Assembly (NCBI GenBank): GCA_946892665.1
Contig: CAMPOT010000001.1
Span: 124,001 to 188,000 of the forward strand
Source: Chryseobacterium sp. Marseille-Q5410
GTDB lineage: Bacteria > Bacteroidota > Bacteroidia > Flavobacteriales > Weeksellaceae
Direction of reading: 5' to 3'
Length of the DNA stretch: 64,000 nt
Positions within the stretch are counted from its first letter, which is position 1; each line of letters opens with the position of its first letter. Below, one piece after another: positions 26,413 to 35,385 of the stretch. Under the pieces are notes generated by a model. That model saw only the letters and a list, made by a program, of their open reading frames with translations, did not search any database and was not told the DNA's origin. Both the position numbers and the translations under genes were made by a program.

Positions 26413-27507
26413 ATGAAAATAATCGATTTATATATCATCAAAAAATACCTCGGAACTTTTGGGTTCATGCTGGGATTATTAACGATTATTGTTCTAGTCA
26501 TCGATGTTCAGGCAAAAGCTCCGAGAATTGAGTCCAATGGCTTTAAAGTTTCAGAATTTCTCGTGAATTTCTATCCTTATTGGATCATCAATTTGATTAT
26601 TACTTTCATGTCGATTTTGGTTTTCATTTCCGTGATTTTCTTTACTTCAAAAATCGCTAATAACACTGAAATCGTGGCGATCATAAGTTCTGGCGCAAGT
26701 TTTCATCGTTTTGCAAGACCTTATTTGATCACGTCGGGATTTATCGCATTAATCGCGCTTTTAATCAATCATTTCGTTTTGCCACTCGCAAATATTAAGA
26801 AAAATGAACTGGAACCTTATACTTATAACGCGGTAAGCCGTGAGCAATTTACCGGAAATTCGGAAGTTTCTACCCAACTATCCAAAGCCGAATATATTTT
26901 CATTAAAAGTTATAACAAAAAAGAGAAACGTGGCTCTGGATTTATTTATCAAAAATTCGATAAGAACAAAAAATTAATCTATCAACTGAACGCCAACGAT
27001 TTCTATTGGGATAAAGACAAAAAATATTTTTCTCTGAATAATTATTTCGAAAAAACCATCAATAAAGATGATACCGAAAAACTCAACAATGGAAACACGC
27101 TGAACAAAAGTTTTGGGCATCCGCCGGAAGAGCTTTTCCCGGACGTATTGTTGGGGCAAAATAAAACCACTCCAGAACTCATCAAATTCATCGATCGCGA
27201 AAAAGAAAAAGGAAACGCCAACCTAAACAACTATTTGAACGAGCTCCATCAAAGAACTTCGATGCCGGTTTCAGTGATCATTCTTACCATTTTAGGAGTA
27301 AGTTTATCATCCGCAAAAAAACGTGGCGGATTGGGACTTAATCTCGCACTCGGAATCGCTTTAGCTTTTGTATTTGTATTTTCATTCGAGGTTTTAAAGG
27401 TCGTTTCCGAGAACAAATCATTACCTCCGCTTCTGGCGATGTGGCTTCCGAATCTCATTTTCGGACCGATTGCTTTGTATCTTTATTTCAAAAGAGCCAA
27501 TCAATAA
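26413..27507 (+). CDS. LptF/LptG-family permease
   Basis: A 364-aa inner-membrane protein of the YjgP/YjgQ family, part of the ABC machine that lifts lipopolysaccharide from the inner membrane to the Lpt bridge. It has membrane helices near 15-35, 55-80, 100-120 and three at the C-terminus (about 280-355), around a beta-jellyroll periplasmic domain. The start IIDLYIIKKYLGTFGFMLG is typical. It ends the tgt run and overlaps the end of birA (opposite strand) by 7 bases. LptF and LptG cannot be told apart here. Confidence 0.88.
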   Translation: MKIIDLYIIKKYLGTFGFMLGLLTIIVLVIDVQAKAPRIESNGFKVSEFLVNFYPYWIINLIITFMSILVFISVIFFTSKIANNTEIVAIISSGASFHRFARPYLITSGFIALIALLINHFVLPLANIKKNELEPYTYNAVSREQFTGNSEVSTQLSKAEYIFIKSYNKKEKRGSGFIYQKFDKNKKLIYQLNANDFYWDKDKKYFSLNNYFEKTINKDDTEKLNNGNTLNKSFGHPPEELFPDVLLGQNKTTPELIKFIDREKEKGNANLNNYLNELHQRTSMPVSVIILTILGVSLSSAKKRGGLGLNLALGIALAFVFVFSFEVLKVVSENKSLPPLLAMWLPNLIFGPIALYLYFKRANQ

Positions 27508-28217
27508 AGCAATTCAATTTCCTTGTGATAGAACTTTTTCAAACCATCATTTTCCAGTTCGACCCAAAGAAAACCTTCATCATCTACATTTTTGATAATG
27601 CCATTTTGGCGCATTCCGTTTAGTGAAAAAACGGAAATCTTATCTTTTTTAAACAGTCGATGATTGATTTCCTGCAAAACATGCCCTTCAGAGAATTTTT
27701 CCGGCAATTGCTTCCACAAATATTCATAAAGTTCTTGCGCAAGATCGTGAAGTTGGAATCTCATTCCAGTTTGCGTAAGCAAAGAACCCGCCTTTGAAAG
27801 TTCCTGAAAATCAGCTTGCAAAACATTCAATCCAATTCCAATAATAAAATAAGGAGTTCCCTCAATAGTTTTTTTTTCCACTAAGATACCTGCTACTTTT
27901 TTATGATGAATAATCAAATCATTCGGCCACTTGATTGCCACAGGATATTTTGTCATTATGGCAACAAAATTAGCTAAAACTTCAGCGGTACGGAAATTGA
28001 TAAATTGATCCCGAATAGAAAATTGATCGACAGGTATGGCTATCGAAAAGGCAAGGTTTTGATTTACCGATAAATTCCAGCTATTTCCATACTGGCCTCT
28101 TCCTTGAGTTTGGTTAAAGGTATAAATTGCCAAATAATCAGATCGTCTTAAAGTAAGATGCCTGAGAATTTCGTCATTAGTAGAAGTACATTTTTCAAGG
28201 AAAATAAGTGTGCTCAT
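27501..28217 (-). CDS. birA: Biotin--[acetyl-CoA-carboxylase] ligase
   Basis: A 238-aa enzyme that makes biotinyl-AMP and attaches biotin to the carboxylase carrier protein. It has the catalytic-domain signatures TFNQTQGRGQYGNSW and KWPNDLIIHHKKVAGIL and a small C-terminal SH3-like domain (ISVFSLNGMRQNGIIKNVDD). It lacks the N-terminal helix-turn-helix of the E. coli type, so it is an enzyme only, not a repressor. It is monocistronic, convergent with the LptF/G gene and divergent from rsfS. Confidence 0.93.
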   Translation of the reverse strand: MSTLIFLEKCTSTNDEILRHLTLRRSDYLAIYTFNQTQGRGQYGNSWNLSVNQNLAFSIAIPVDQFSIRDQFINFRTAEVLANFVAIMTKYPVAIKWPNDLIIHHKKVAGILVEKKTIEGTPYFIIGIGLNVLQADFQELSKAGSLLTQTGMRFQLHDLAQELYEYLWKQLPEKFSEGHVLQEINHRLFKKDKISVFSLNGMRQNGIIKNVDDEGFLWVELENDGLKKFYHKEIELLY

Positions 28218-28250
28218 TTATGAAAACTTTAAGAGATGGAAACAGCAAAA

Positions 28251-28284
28251 TTGGCTTTAATTAAATAAAAAAACAATAAATTTG
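28251..28284 (+). promoter_or_regulatory. Promoter of rsfS-ftsH
   Basis: TTG (28251-28253), 23 bp, TAAATTTG (28277-28284); the -7 is perfect and the spacer at the long end. The ATG follows 20 bases later. Confidence 0.55.
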
Positions 28285-28304
28285 CAGATTATACAAGATT
28301 TTTA

Positions 28305-28667
28305 ATGAATAAAATTACAGAAAAACAACTGCTTACCGACAAAATAGTGGAAGCAATACAAGATACAAAAGGTGAAGACATTATGATTTTCGATCTTTCT
28401 AGCATCGAAAACTCAGTAGCTCAAACATTTATTATTTGCACAGGAAACTCCAATACTCAAGTTTCAGCAATCTCCGGAAACATTGAAAAAAAAGTTCGAA
28501 ACGAATTGCAAGACCGACCATGGCATGTGGAGGGAACTGAAAACTCGTTGTGGGTACTTCTCGATTATGTGTCTGTTGTAGTACACGTTTTCCAAAGAGA
28601 AACCCGTGAATATTACGATATTGAGGAGCTTTGGGGCGATGCGAAAATCACTAAAATAGAAAATTAA
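28305..28667 (+). CDS. rsfS: Ribosome silencing factor RsfS
   Basis: A 120-aa protein of the RsfS/Iojap family, which binds ribosomal protein L14 and blocks subunit joining when nutrients are low. Family features are the KGEDIMIFDLSSIENSVAQT start of the fold, CTGNSNTQVSAI, and the C-terminal WVLLDYVSVVVHVFQ segment with REYYDIEELWGDA. First gene of the run rsfS-ftsH, a common flavobacterial order; 53 bases separate it from ftsH. Confidence 0.93.
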   Translation: MNKITEKQLLTDKIVEAIQDTKGEDIMIFDLSSIENSVAQTFIICTGNSNTQVSAISGNIEKKVRNELQDRPWHVEGTENSLWVLLDYVSVVVHVFQRETREYYDIEELWGDAKITKIEN

Positions 28668-28720
28668 TCTAAAGCATTGACGAAATTCTTTTTTTCGTCA
28701 AAATTTTTATAAAAACAGAT

Positions 28721-30715
28721 ATGAATAACAACAAAGGATTTAACTGGTTTTTTCCGATACTGATTGCAGCGGTATTGCTGTTCTTCTTTACCAATATGAA
28801 TAGCGATTCCAGCGCCAATTCACTTGATGAAGAAGGCTTCTATCAAATGCTTCAGCAAGGAAAAATTCAGGATGTAATGATATACAAAGACACCGAAAAA
28901 GCGGATGTCTTCTTAACCAAAGCTGCTAAAACAGAACTTGCCAATAAGCAGGTTGCCAAAGACAGAAGTCCATTTTCAACATTTGATTTTGCACCAAAAC
29001 CTGATTATACATTAAGTTTTGGTGATTTACAGCTTTTCCTTGAAAAGTTCGATAAAATCAAACAAGAAAACCCTGCCATTACAACTAAAAAAGACTACGG
29101 TGTTGGCAAAAACCCAATGACAGATCTGCTTTTCACGGCTGTTTTCTGGATCGCAATTATGGCATTATTCTATTTTGTGATCTTCCGAAAAATGATGGGC
29201 GGCGGAGGCGGCGGTCCTGGTGGACAGATCTTCTCCATCGGAAAATCGCGTGCTAAATTATTTGATGAAAAGGAAAAAGTACAGGTAACCTTCAAAGATG
29301 TTGCTGGATTGGAAGGCGCAAAAGAAGAAGTACAGGAAGTGGTAGATTTTCTTAAAAATTCTGAAAAATATACAAAATTAGGAGGCAAAATTCCGAAAGG
29401 TGTCCTTTTGGTTGGTCCTCCGGGAACAGGGAAAACCCTTTTGGCCAAAGCTGTGGCTGGCGAAGCAAAAGTTCCTTTCTTTTCACTTTCGGGTTCCGAT
29501 TTTGTGGAAATGTTTGTAGGAGTTGGAGCTTCCAGAGTTCGTGATCTTTTTGCGCAGGCTAAAGCAAAATCTCCAGCTATCATTTTTATTGACGAGATTG
29601 ATGCTATTGGTAGAGCGAGAGGAAAAGGAAATTTCACCGGCGGTAACGACGAAAGAGAGAACACTCTCAACCAACTGCTTACCGAAATGGATGGTTTTGG
29701 AACAGATACGAATGTAATCGTAATGGCAGCAACCAATAGAGCTGATATTTTGGATAAAGCGTTGATGAGAGCCGGCCGATTCGACCGTTCCATTTACGTG
29801 GATTTGCCCGAACTTCACGAAAGAAAAGCAATTTTCAATGTGCATTTGGCGAAAATTAAACTCGATAATAATATCGACAGAGAATTTTTGGCAAAACAAA
29901 CTCCAGGATTCAGCGGTGCTGATATTGCAAATGTTTGTAATGAAGCAGCTCTTATTGCTGCAAGAAACGGCCATGAATCTGTAACCAAACAAGATTTCTT
30001 AGACGCTGTTGATCGAATCATAGGCGGTCTTGAAAAGAAAAACAAGGCAATAAAACCTTCAGAAAAAAGAAGAGTTGCCTATCACGAAGCTGGTCATGCA
30101 ACCATTTCTTGGCTCGTGGAACATGCTGCTCCTCTATTGAAAGTTACCATTGTACCGAGAGGTCGATCGTTAGGCGCTGCATGGTATTTACCGGAAGAAA
30201 GGCAACTGACAACGACTGAACAGATGTATGATGAAATTTGTGCAACTTTAGGAGGAAGAGCTGCGGAACAAACGATCTTCGGAAATATCTCTACTGGAGC
30301 ACTTTCCGATCTCGAAAGGGTTACCAAACAGGCCCAGGCGATGGTCACTATTTATGGCTTAAACGACAAAATCGGAAACATTTCCTATTATGATAGTTCA
30401 GGGCAATCTGAACACAGCTTCGGGAAACCATATTCTGAGCAAACTGCCAAACTGATAGATGAAGAAATTTCTAAAATTATTGAAAATCAATATCAAAGAG
30501 CATTAGAAATTTTAGCAGCAAACAAGGATAAACTCGATGCGTTGGCGAATAAACTTCTAGAAAAAGAGGTGATCTTTAGAGAAGATTTAGAAGAAATTTT
30601 CGGTAAAAGAGCTTGGGATCCTGAACTTACTGAGCATCCGGTATCCAATACTCACACTCCTGAAAACGAATCACCGGAAACCACTTTAGGCCCGGAATCA
30701 AATACACAGATATAA
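28721..30715 (+). CDS. ftsH: ATP-dependent zinc metalloprotease FtsH
   Basis: A 664-aa inner-membrane AAA+ protease for quality control of membrane and regulatory proteins. An N-terminal membrane helix (about 7-24), a periplasmic domain and a second helix (about 133-152) are followed by a Gly-rich linker, Walker A GPPGTGKT, Walker [10 protein letters not shown], the second region of homology ([20 protein letters not shown]) and the zinc site HEAGH. The C-terminal tail after about residue 630 is Thr/Pro/Glu-rich and variable in the family. A strong terminator follows. Confidence 0.96.
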   Translation: MNNNKGFNWFFPILIAAVLLFFFTNMNSDSSANSLDEEGFYQMLQQGKIQDVMIYKDTEKADVFLTKAAKTELANKQVAKDRSPFSTFDFAPKPDYTLSFGDLQLFLEKFDKIKQENPAITTKKDYGVGKNPMTDLLFTAVFWIAIMALFYFVIFRKMMGGGGGGPGGQIFSIGKSRAKLFDEKEKVQVTFKDVAGLEGAKEEVQEVVDFLKNSEKYTKLGGKIPKGVLLVGPPGTGKTLLAKAVAGEAKVPFFSLSGSDFVEMFVGVGASRVRDLFAQAKAKSPAIIFIDEIDAIGRARGKGNFTGGNDERENTLNQLLTEMDGFGTDTNVIVMAATNRADILDKALMRAGRFDRSIYVDLPELHERKAIFNVHLAKIKLDNNIDREFLAKQTPGFSGADIANVCNEAALIAARNGHESVTKQDFLDAVDRIIGGLEKKNKAIKPSEKRRVAYHEAGHATISWLVEHAAPLLKVTIVPRGRSLGAAWYLPEERQLTTTEQMYDEICATLGGRAAEQTIFGNISTGALSDLERVTKQAQAMVTIYGLNDKIGNISYYDSSGQSEHSFGKPYSEQTAKLIDEEISKIIENQYQRALEILAANKDKLDALANKLLEKEVIFREDLEEIFGKRAWDPELTEHPVSNTHTPENESPETTLGPESNTQI

Positions 30716-30721
30716 ATTAAT

Positions 30722-30767
30722 AACCTGATAATTGCGTTAACCCGCAAATTATCAGGTTTTTTTTTAT
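30722..30767 (+). terminator. Terminator after ftsH
   Basis: AACCTGATAATTGCG and CGCAAATTATCAGGTT pair almost perfectly and lead into nine Ts. Confidence 0.92.
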
Positions 30768-30795
30768 TTTTTTATCTCCTGTAATAAATATTTTC

Positions 30796-30803
30796 TATTT
30801 TTG
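30796..30803 (+). promoter_or_regulatory. -7 element for LUD-cdsA-psd
   Basis: TATTTTTG fits TAnnTTTG. It lies after the ftsH terminator and 28 bases before the TTG start of the LUD gene. Confidence 0.5.
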
Positions 30804-30831
30804 TAGTATCAATCGCATAATTCGATAATAA

Positions 30832-31413
30832 TTGAGTCTTTTTAAAAAAATTGTTGGCAAAATACTAAATCAACCTGAAGAAGAAGAAAATCAGGATTTG
30901 ATCAAACTTGGAGATCAGCTGAAAAATGCAGATCTCGACTATAAATTTGCCCAACTATTTACCCATTCCGGAGGTTTTTTTAATTATTGCGCTGATGAAG
31001 CCGAAGCGTTGCAGACCCTCAATCACATTCTGAAAATAGAGAATATTAAATCCGTATTTTGCTGGGATGAAGATTTAAAAAATTTCCTGGATGTAGTAAA
31101 AGTTCCTTATACTACAGAATTGGAATTGTTCAACGACGCTGCATTAATCACCTGCGAATACCTCATTGCCTACGACGGCAGAATTATGCTGTCGCACAAC
31201 AATATTCTGCATTATCACTCTTCGCGCCTTCCGCAAAAGATCATCATTATGGCGAATGTTTCGCAAATCGTCACCAATTTGAACGATGCGATGAGCAAAA
31301 TCAAACGCAATGGTAATATTCGTAACCTCACCTCAATCAGCGGCAGCAATTCAAAATTAGATACTCCGAACAAAGACAATACGAAACTTTTCTTACTTTT
31401 GCTCGAAGATTAA
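30832..31413 (+). CDS. LUD-domain protein (LutC-like), TTG start
   Basis: A 193-aa cytoplasmic protein of the LUD family related to the lactate-utilisation protein LutC. The conserved core is the ALITCEYLIAYDGRIMLS stretch followed by LPQKIIIMANVSQIV. In flavobacteria this small version sits between ftsH and cdsA and its role is not known; lactate use is not supported by context. The only start before the conserved N-terminus SLFKKIVGK is TTG at 30832. It lies between the ftsH terminator and cdsA. Confidence 0.82.
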   Translation: MSLFKKIVGKILNQPEEEENQDLIKLGDQLKNADLDYKFAQLFTHSGGFFNYCADEAEALQTLNHILKIENIKSVFCWDEDLKNFLDVVKVPYTTELELFNDAALITCEYLIAYDGRIMLSHNNILHYHSSRLPQKIIIMANVSQIVTNLNDAMSKIKRNGNIRNLTSISGSNSKLDTPNKDNTKLFLLLLED

Positions 31414-31471
31414 TTTCTCCGTTTAGTGTAAAAAATTCCGGCGAAAACCTAACACGCTTAATCAATAAATT

Positions 31472-32347
31472 TTGGATAAAAATCTAGTTCAACGGCTTTT
31501 CGGAGGTGCCATTTATGGTTTTCTTGTCATTTTATGTACCACGCCGCTCGGCGCTAATTTGATCAACAGAATCTCTCCTGACCTCGTTCGTCAAGAAAAC
31601 CTTTTTTATGGCTTAATGACTTTCTTTGCGTTTTTAGGAGCTTGGGAATGTGTGAAGATGATGAAGTTCAACCCAAAAAGTTGGGAAAAATGGTTAGTTT
31701 TCCCACTTATTGTTCTGGTTTTTTATCGGTTTTCAAAGAGATTTTTCCAACACGGATTTTATTTCAATTTCAATCTTTCAGAAATCCTTGCACTTTCGCT
31801 GATTGTAATTGCTGTGATCACACTTTTCAAATTTCCTAAGGAACTGTACTATGACAATGGAAAGCTGATATTCACAGTGATTTATGTTTCATTACCATTC
31901 GGTTTTGCACTTGGATTGCCAAAATTCACCTCGTATGACGACACTTTTACATTAGAAGTTTTCTTTCTCTTTGCGCTCATTTGGAGCAGCGATAGTTTTG
32001 CTTATTTTGCCGGAAAACTTTTCGGAAAACATAAAATGGCTCCAAAAATTTCTCCTAAAAAAACTTGGGAAGGTTTCGCAGGAGGCGTGATTTTAACGTT
32101 GATTCTATCATTTTTTGTGGAAAGATTTCACCCCGATTTGCGTGGAAATTGGATGGTGGTTGGATTTTTAATTTCCGTTTTTGCGCCACTAGGCGATCTG
32201 GTGGAAAGCCAATTGAAGAGGACATTCGGTGTGAAAGATTCAGGTAACATTATCCCCGGCCATGGCGGAATTTTAGATCGACTCGATAGTTTTATTATCT
32301 GTGCTCCTGTCGTATATTTGTACTTTATTATAGAAAAATTTATATAA
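31472..32347 (+). CDS. cdsA: Phosphatidate cytidylyltransferase, TTG start
   Basis: A 291-aa multi-pass membrane enzyme that makes CDP-diacylglycerol from phosphatidate and CTP, the branch point of phospholipid synthesis. About eight hydrophobic helices and the family signatures WSSDSFAYFAGKLFGKH, SPKKTWEGFAGG and KDSGNIIPGHGGILDRLDS are present. The frame opens with TTG at 31472 (DKNLVQRLFGG follows), the second TTG start in a row. psd follows 7 bases later, so lipid genes are grouped. Confidence 0.94.
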   Translation: MDKNLVQRLFGGAIYGFLVILCTTPLGANLINRISPDLVRQENLFYGLMTFFAFLGAWECVKMMKFNPKSWEKWLVFPLIVLVFYRFSKRFFQHGFYFNFNLSEILALSLIVIAVITLFKFPKELYYDNGKLIFTVIYVSLPFGFALGLPKFTSYDDTFTLEVFFLFALIWSSDSFAYFAGKLFGKHKMAPKISPKKTWEGFAGGVILTLILSFFVERFHPDLRGNWMVVGFLISVFAPLGDLVESQLKRTFGVKDSGNIIPGHGGILDRLDSFIICAPVVYLYFIIEKFI

Positions 32348-32354
32348 AAAACTC

Positions 32355-33008
32355 ATGAAACTCCATAAAGAATCCACCGGCACCATCATCGTTGCAAGTA
32401 TTCTCTTCGCAGTATTTGCATTCCTATCAGTTTATTTTTTGAAGGAATGGTCGCTCTTGATCCTTATTCCATTGCTAGTAATTTACGGATTGGTATTTTG
32501 GTTTTTCCGGGTTCCTCAAAGGGATATTTTGGATCACAGAGAAAACGTAATCGCCCCTGTTGACGGTAAAGTAGTCATGATTAAAGAGGTTGACGAAGAT
32601 GAATTCATCAAAGGAAAAGCAATTCAAATCTCTATCTTTATGTCGCCACTGAACGTTCATATTTGTCGTTATCCGGTTTCCGGGAAAGTGATTTACAAAA
32701 AATATCATCCGGGAAAATATTTGGTTGCTTGGCACGAAAAATCTTCTACCGAAAACGAAAGAACTACAGTTGCAGTTGAAAGTTTAACAAGTCACAAAGT
32801 TGTTTTCCGTCAAATCGCAGGTTATGTAGCGAGAAGAATCGTTTTTTATTGTAATGAAGGAGATGCGGCAAAAGCAGGCCATGAATTTGGTTTCATAAAA
32901 TTTGGTTCCCGAATGGATGTTTTCTTGCCTTTGGATACTGAAATCGTATGCAAAATTGGTGATAAGACCAAAGGCGGAATCGATGTTATTGCAAAAATGC
33001 AAGCGTAA
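32355..33008 (+). CDS. psd: Phosphatidylserine decarboxylase family proenzyme
   Basis: A 217-aa short-form decarboxylase that turns phosphatidylserine into phosphatidylethanolamine. Two membrane helices lie near the N-terminus (about 10-30 and 33-53). The self-cleavage site that creates the pyruvoyl group is the Gly-Ser of KFGSRMDVFLP near the C-terminus; VIAPVDGKVV and SIFMSPLNVHI are also typical. It acts directly after CdsA and PS synthase in the pathway and closes this gene run before a terminator. Confidence 0.93.
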   Translation: MKLHKESTGTIIVASILFAVFAFLSVYFLKEWSLLILIPLLVIYGLVFWFFRVPQRDILDHRENVIAPVDGKVVMIKEVDEDEFIKGKAIQISIFMSPLNVHICRYPVSGKVIYKKYHPGKYLVAWHEKSSTENERTTVAVESLTSHKVVFRQIAGYVARRIVFYCNEGDAAKAGHEFGFIKFGSRMDVFLPLDTEIVCKIGDKTKGGIDVIAKMQA

Positions 33009-33034
33009 ATATTTAGAAAATATTTCACAAAAAA

Positions 33035-33069
33035 AAGAATCAGCATTTACACTGATTCTTATTTTTTTT
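33035..33069. terminator. Bidirectional terminator after psd
   Basis: AAGAATCAG and CTGATTCTT pair around an 8-base loop, with an A run before and a T run after, serving psd (plus) and the small lipoprotein gene (minus). Confidence 0.85.
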
Positions 33070-33084
33070 CTTTCTATTTACCAA

Positions 33085-33408
33085 TTAAATTGGAACGAAA
33101 ATCACCGCTGCAAGTGCTGCTAAGCCAATAGCAACCGAAGCAACGACATCTACTTTTTTCGCTTCTCTAACGTTACTTTTACTTAGCACAACATCTTCTC
33201 CTGTTTTTGTTTTTCCGTAAATATTTTCGTTGTCTTGTTTTAGTACTTCCATTTTGATGACTTTTGCATCTTGAGTTTGGAAAGTGTATTTCTTGTACAA
33301 TTCCAAAGAATTATTTTGCATCGGTTTCTGTCGGTTTACCACGCTTACCTGGCAAGATAAAACCGTGAAAATCATCAATATAGCGTATATCGGCGCGAAT
33401 TTTCTCAT
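33085..33408 (-). CDS. Small lipoprotein with C-terminal hydrophobic segment, unknown function
   Basis: A 107-aa exported protein: signal peptide with lipobox (IFTVLSC, Cys about residue 19), a polar middle with a beta-strand pattern (KMEVLKQDNENIYGKTKTGE) that looks like a small SH3-type barrel, and a C-terminal hydrophobic Ala/Gly stretch (VASVAIGLAALAAVIFVPI) that could be a second membrane anchor. I do not recognise a named family with confidence. Monocistronic. Confidence 0.65.
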   Translation of the reverse strand: MRKFAPIYAILMIFTVLSCQVSVVNRQKPMQNNSLELYKKYTFQTQDAKVIKMEVLKQDNENIYGKTKTGEDVVLSKSNVREAKKVDVVASVAIGLAALAAVIFVPI

Positions 33409-33473
33409 TATATCTACTTATTTTTTTCAAATTTAATAAATAAAAACTTATAAAATTATAGTCTGTAAAATAA

Positions 33474-34679
33474 TTAAAACTTGTTCAAATCTTGTGCAAT
33501 TAACCAAGCTTCACTCCAACATGCTTGAAAATTAAATCCTCCTGTAATTGCATCAATATTAAGAACTTCGCCAGCAAGATAAAAGCGATCGATGACCTTA
33601 CTGGACATATTTTTAAAATTAATTTCCTTTAGATTGACTCCGCCAGCTGTGACAAATTCGTCTTTATACGTCGATTTTCCCGTAACTTTCATTACATTTT
33701 TACAAAGATTCTGCAAAAGATGCTGAAGCTCTTTGGAAGATATTGTGGAAATATTTTTATCCAAATCGATTTTGGAAATCCATAAAATTCGATGCCAAAA
33801 TCTGGTTGTAATGTCAAATATTTTCGATGTTCCAATAGATTTTTTAGGGTTTTCTTGGCGAAATTTCATGAACATTTCTCGCGCTTTCTCAATATCAATT
33901 CCAATAAAGTTGACGATAATATCGAACTGATATTTTAATGCTGCTAATTCGCGAGCTTTCCAAGCAGATGTTTTCAAAATCGCCGGTCCAGAAAGTCCCC
34001 AATGAGTGATTAACATAGGTCCGGACTCAACTGTTTTCAATTGAGAAATTGCCACTTCTGCATTTGGGAAACTGGTTCCCATTAAATCTTTTAGTGTTTC
34101 ATTTTTAATATTAAAAGTAAAAAGCGAAGGAACCGGCTCTACGATTTGATGGCCCAGGTTCTGTACAATTTTCAAGGATTTTTGCGAACTTCCGGTGCAA
34201 TAAATTACATAATCTGCAGTATAATCTCCAGAATTCGTTTTGACAAGAAAATCTTCGTCATTTTTTACAATTTCTGTAACAACCGATTTGGTTTTGATGG
34301 TGAAATTTTTCTGGTTCACTTCATTCATCAAACAATTGATGATGGTGTGTGAAGAATTGCTCTCAGGAAAAATACGATTATCGTTCTCAATTTTTAGGGC
34401 AATATTTCGCTGATCAAACCAATCCATAGTATCTCCCGGCTGAAATTGGTGAAAAACACTTAGAAGTTCCTTGTTTCCCCGCGGGTAAAATCCAACCAAA
34501 TCTCTGGGATCGAAGCAAGCGTGAGAGACGTTGCATCTTCCACCGCCAGAAATTTTAACTTTCTGCAAAACCTCGGAATTTTGTTCCAAGATAGTAACGT
34601 AATATTTATTTTCATCCAAATTTGCTGCACAAAAAAAGCCTGCAGCTCCGCCTCCGATGATGATGATTTGTTTCCTCAC
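33474..34679 (-). CDS. HI0933-family NAD(P)/FAD-dependent oxidoreductase, GTG start
   Basis: A 401-aa flavoprotein of the HI0933/YhiN (BaiN-like) family. The N-terminal dinucleotide fold is GGGAAGFFCAANL, followed by the family hallmark KVKISGGGRCNVSHA and, near the C-terminus, FVTAGGVNLKEI and GEVLNIDAITGGFNFQ. The family's physiological reaction is mostly unknown. The start codon appears to be GTG at 34679, with RKQIIIIGGGAAG following; no ATG precedes the nucleotide-binding fold. No functional link to its neighbours is evident. Confidence 0.88.
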   Translation of the reverse strand: MRKQIIIIGGGAAGFFCAANLDENKYYVTILEQNSEVLQKVKISGGGRCNVSHACFDPRDLVGFYPRGNKELLSVFHQFQPGDTMDWFDQRNIALKIENDNRIFPESNSSHTIINCLMNEVNQKNFTIKTKSVVTEIVKNDEDFLVKTNSGDYTADYVIYCTGSSQKSLKIVQNLGHQIVEPVPSLFTFNIKNETLKDLMGTSFPNAEVAISQLKTVESGPMLITHWGLSGPAILKTSAWKARELAALKYQFDIIVNFIGIDIEKAREMFMKFRQENPKKSIGTSKIFDITTRFWHRILWISKIDLDKNISTISSKELQHLLQNLCKNVMKVTGKSTYKDEFVTAGGVNLKEINFKNMSSKVIDRFYLAGEVLNIDAITGGFNFQACWSEAWLIAQDLNKF

Positions 34680-34817
34680 AAATTCAAATTTTTAAAGCTA
34701 TACAACTTCACTCATTTAATTTAAGTATAAAATAAAGTGTCGCATAGAATTTTGCAAAAATACGATTTTTCTAACCGACGATTAATGCGTAATTTTGTAA
34801 AATAAAATTAACACGAA

Positions 34818-35345
34818 ATGTCTTTGTACCATTATAAATTTGAAGTAAGATGGAGCGATATCGACGCCAACAAACATCTTGCTAATTCCTCTTATGTGCA
34901 ATATTGCGCGCAAACCAGAATGGCCTTTATGAACACGCATAAAATGGGACTGAAAGAACTGAGCAGATGGGGAATTGGCCCTGTAATTTTGCATGAAAGA
35001 TATTCATTTTTCAAAGAAATATATGCTGATCAGACGGTTTATGTAAGTGCAGAAATCGCTGGAATGTCGGAAGATGCAAGTATCTATCAGTTTTTGCATA
35101 AATTTTATTTACCCGACGGAACACACTGTGCTACTTCGGAAGCAACCGGCGTTTGGATTGATATGATGTTGCGAAAAACAACCACTCCACCCGATGATAT
35201 TTTGGAAGTAATGAAGGAATTCAGCTCTGAAAATACGAAAGTACTAACCAAACAAGATCTTAAAGATCTACCTTTCCGCCCAGAAAATGTAGAAGCTTTT
35301 CATAAAAGAGACACTTTTACCTGGAAAAAACAAAAAGAAGATTAG
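34818..35345 (+). CDS. Acyl-CoA thioesterase, hot-dog fold (4HBT type)
   Basis: A 175-aa single hot-dog-domain protein. The active-site segment VRWSDIDANKHLANSSYVQY near the start is the 4-hydroxybenzoyl-CoA-thioesterase/YbgC-type signature with its catalytic Asp. Such enzymes hydrolyse acyl-CoA thioesters; the substrate is unknown. The last 30 residues are charged. thiL follows 40 bases later on the same strand and may be co-transcribed, without a metabolic link. Confidence 0.87.
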   Translation: MSLYHYKFEVRWSDIDANKHLANSSYVQYCAQTRMAFMNTHKMGLKELSRWGIGPVILHERYSFFKEIYADQTVYVSAEIAGMSEDASIYQFLHKFYLPDGTHCATSEATGVWIDMMLRKTTTPPDDILEVMKEFSSENTKVLTKQDLKDLPFRPENVEAFHKRDTFTWKKQKED

Positions 35346-35385
35346 TAAAGTTTTCTAATTTCTTAAATCACAAAAACTGTAAATA

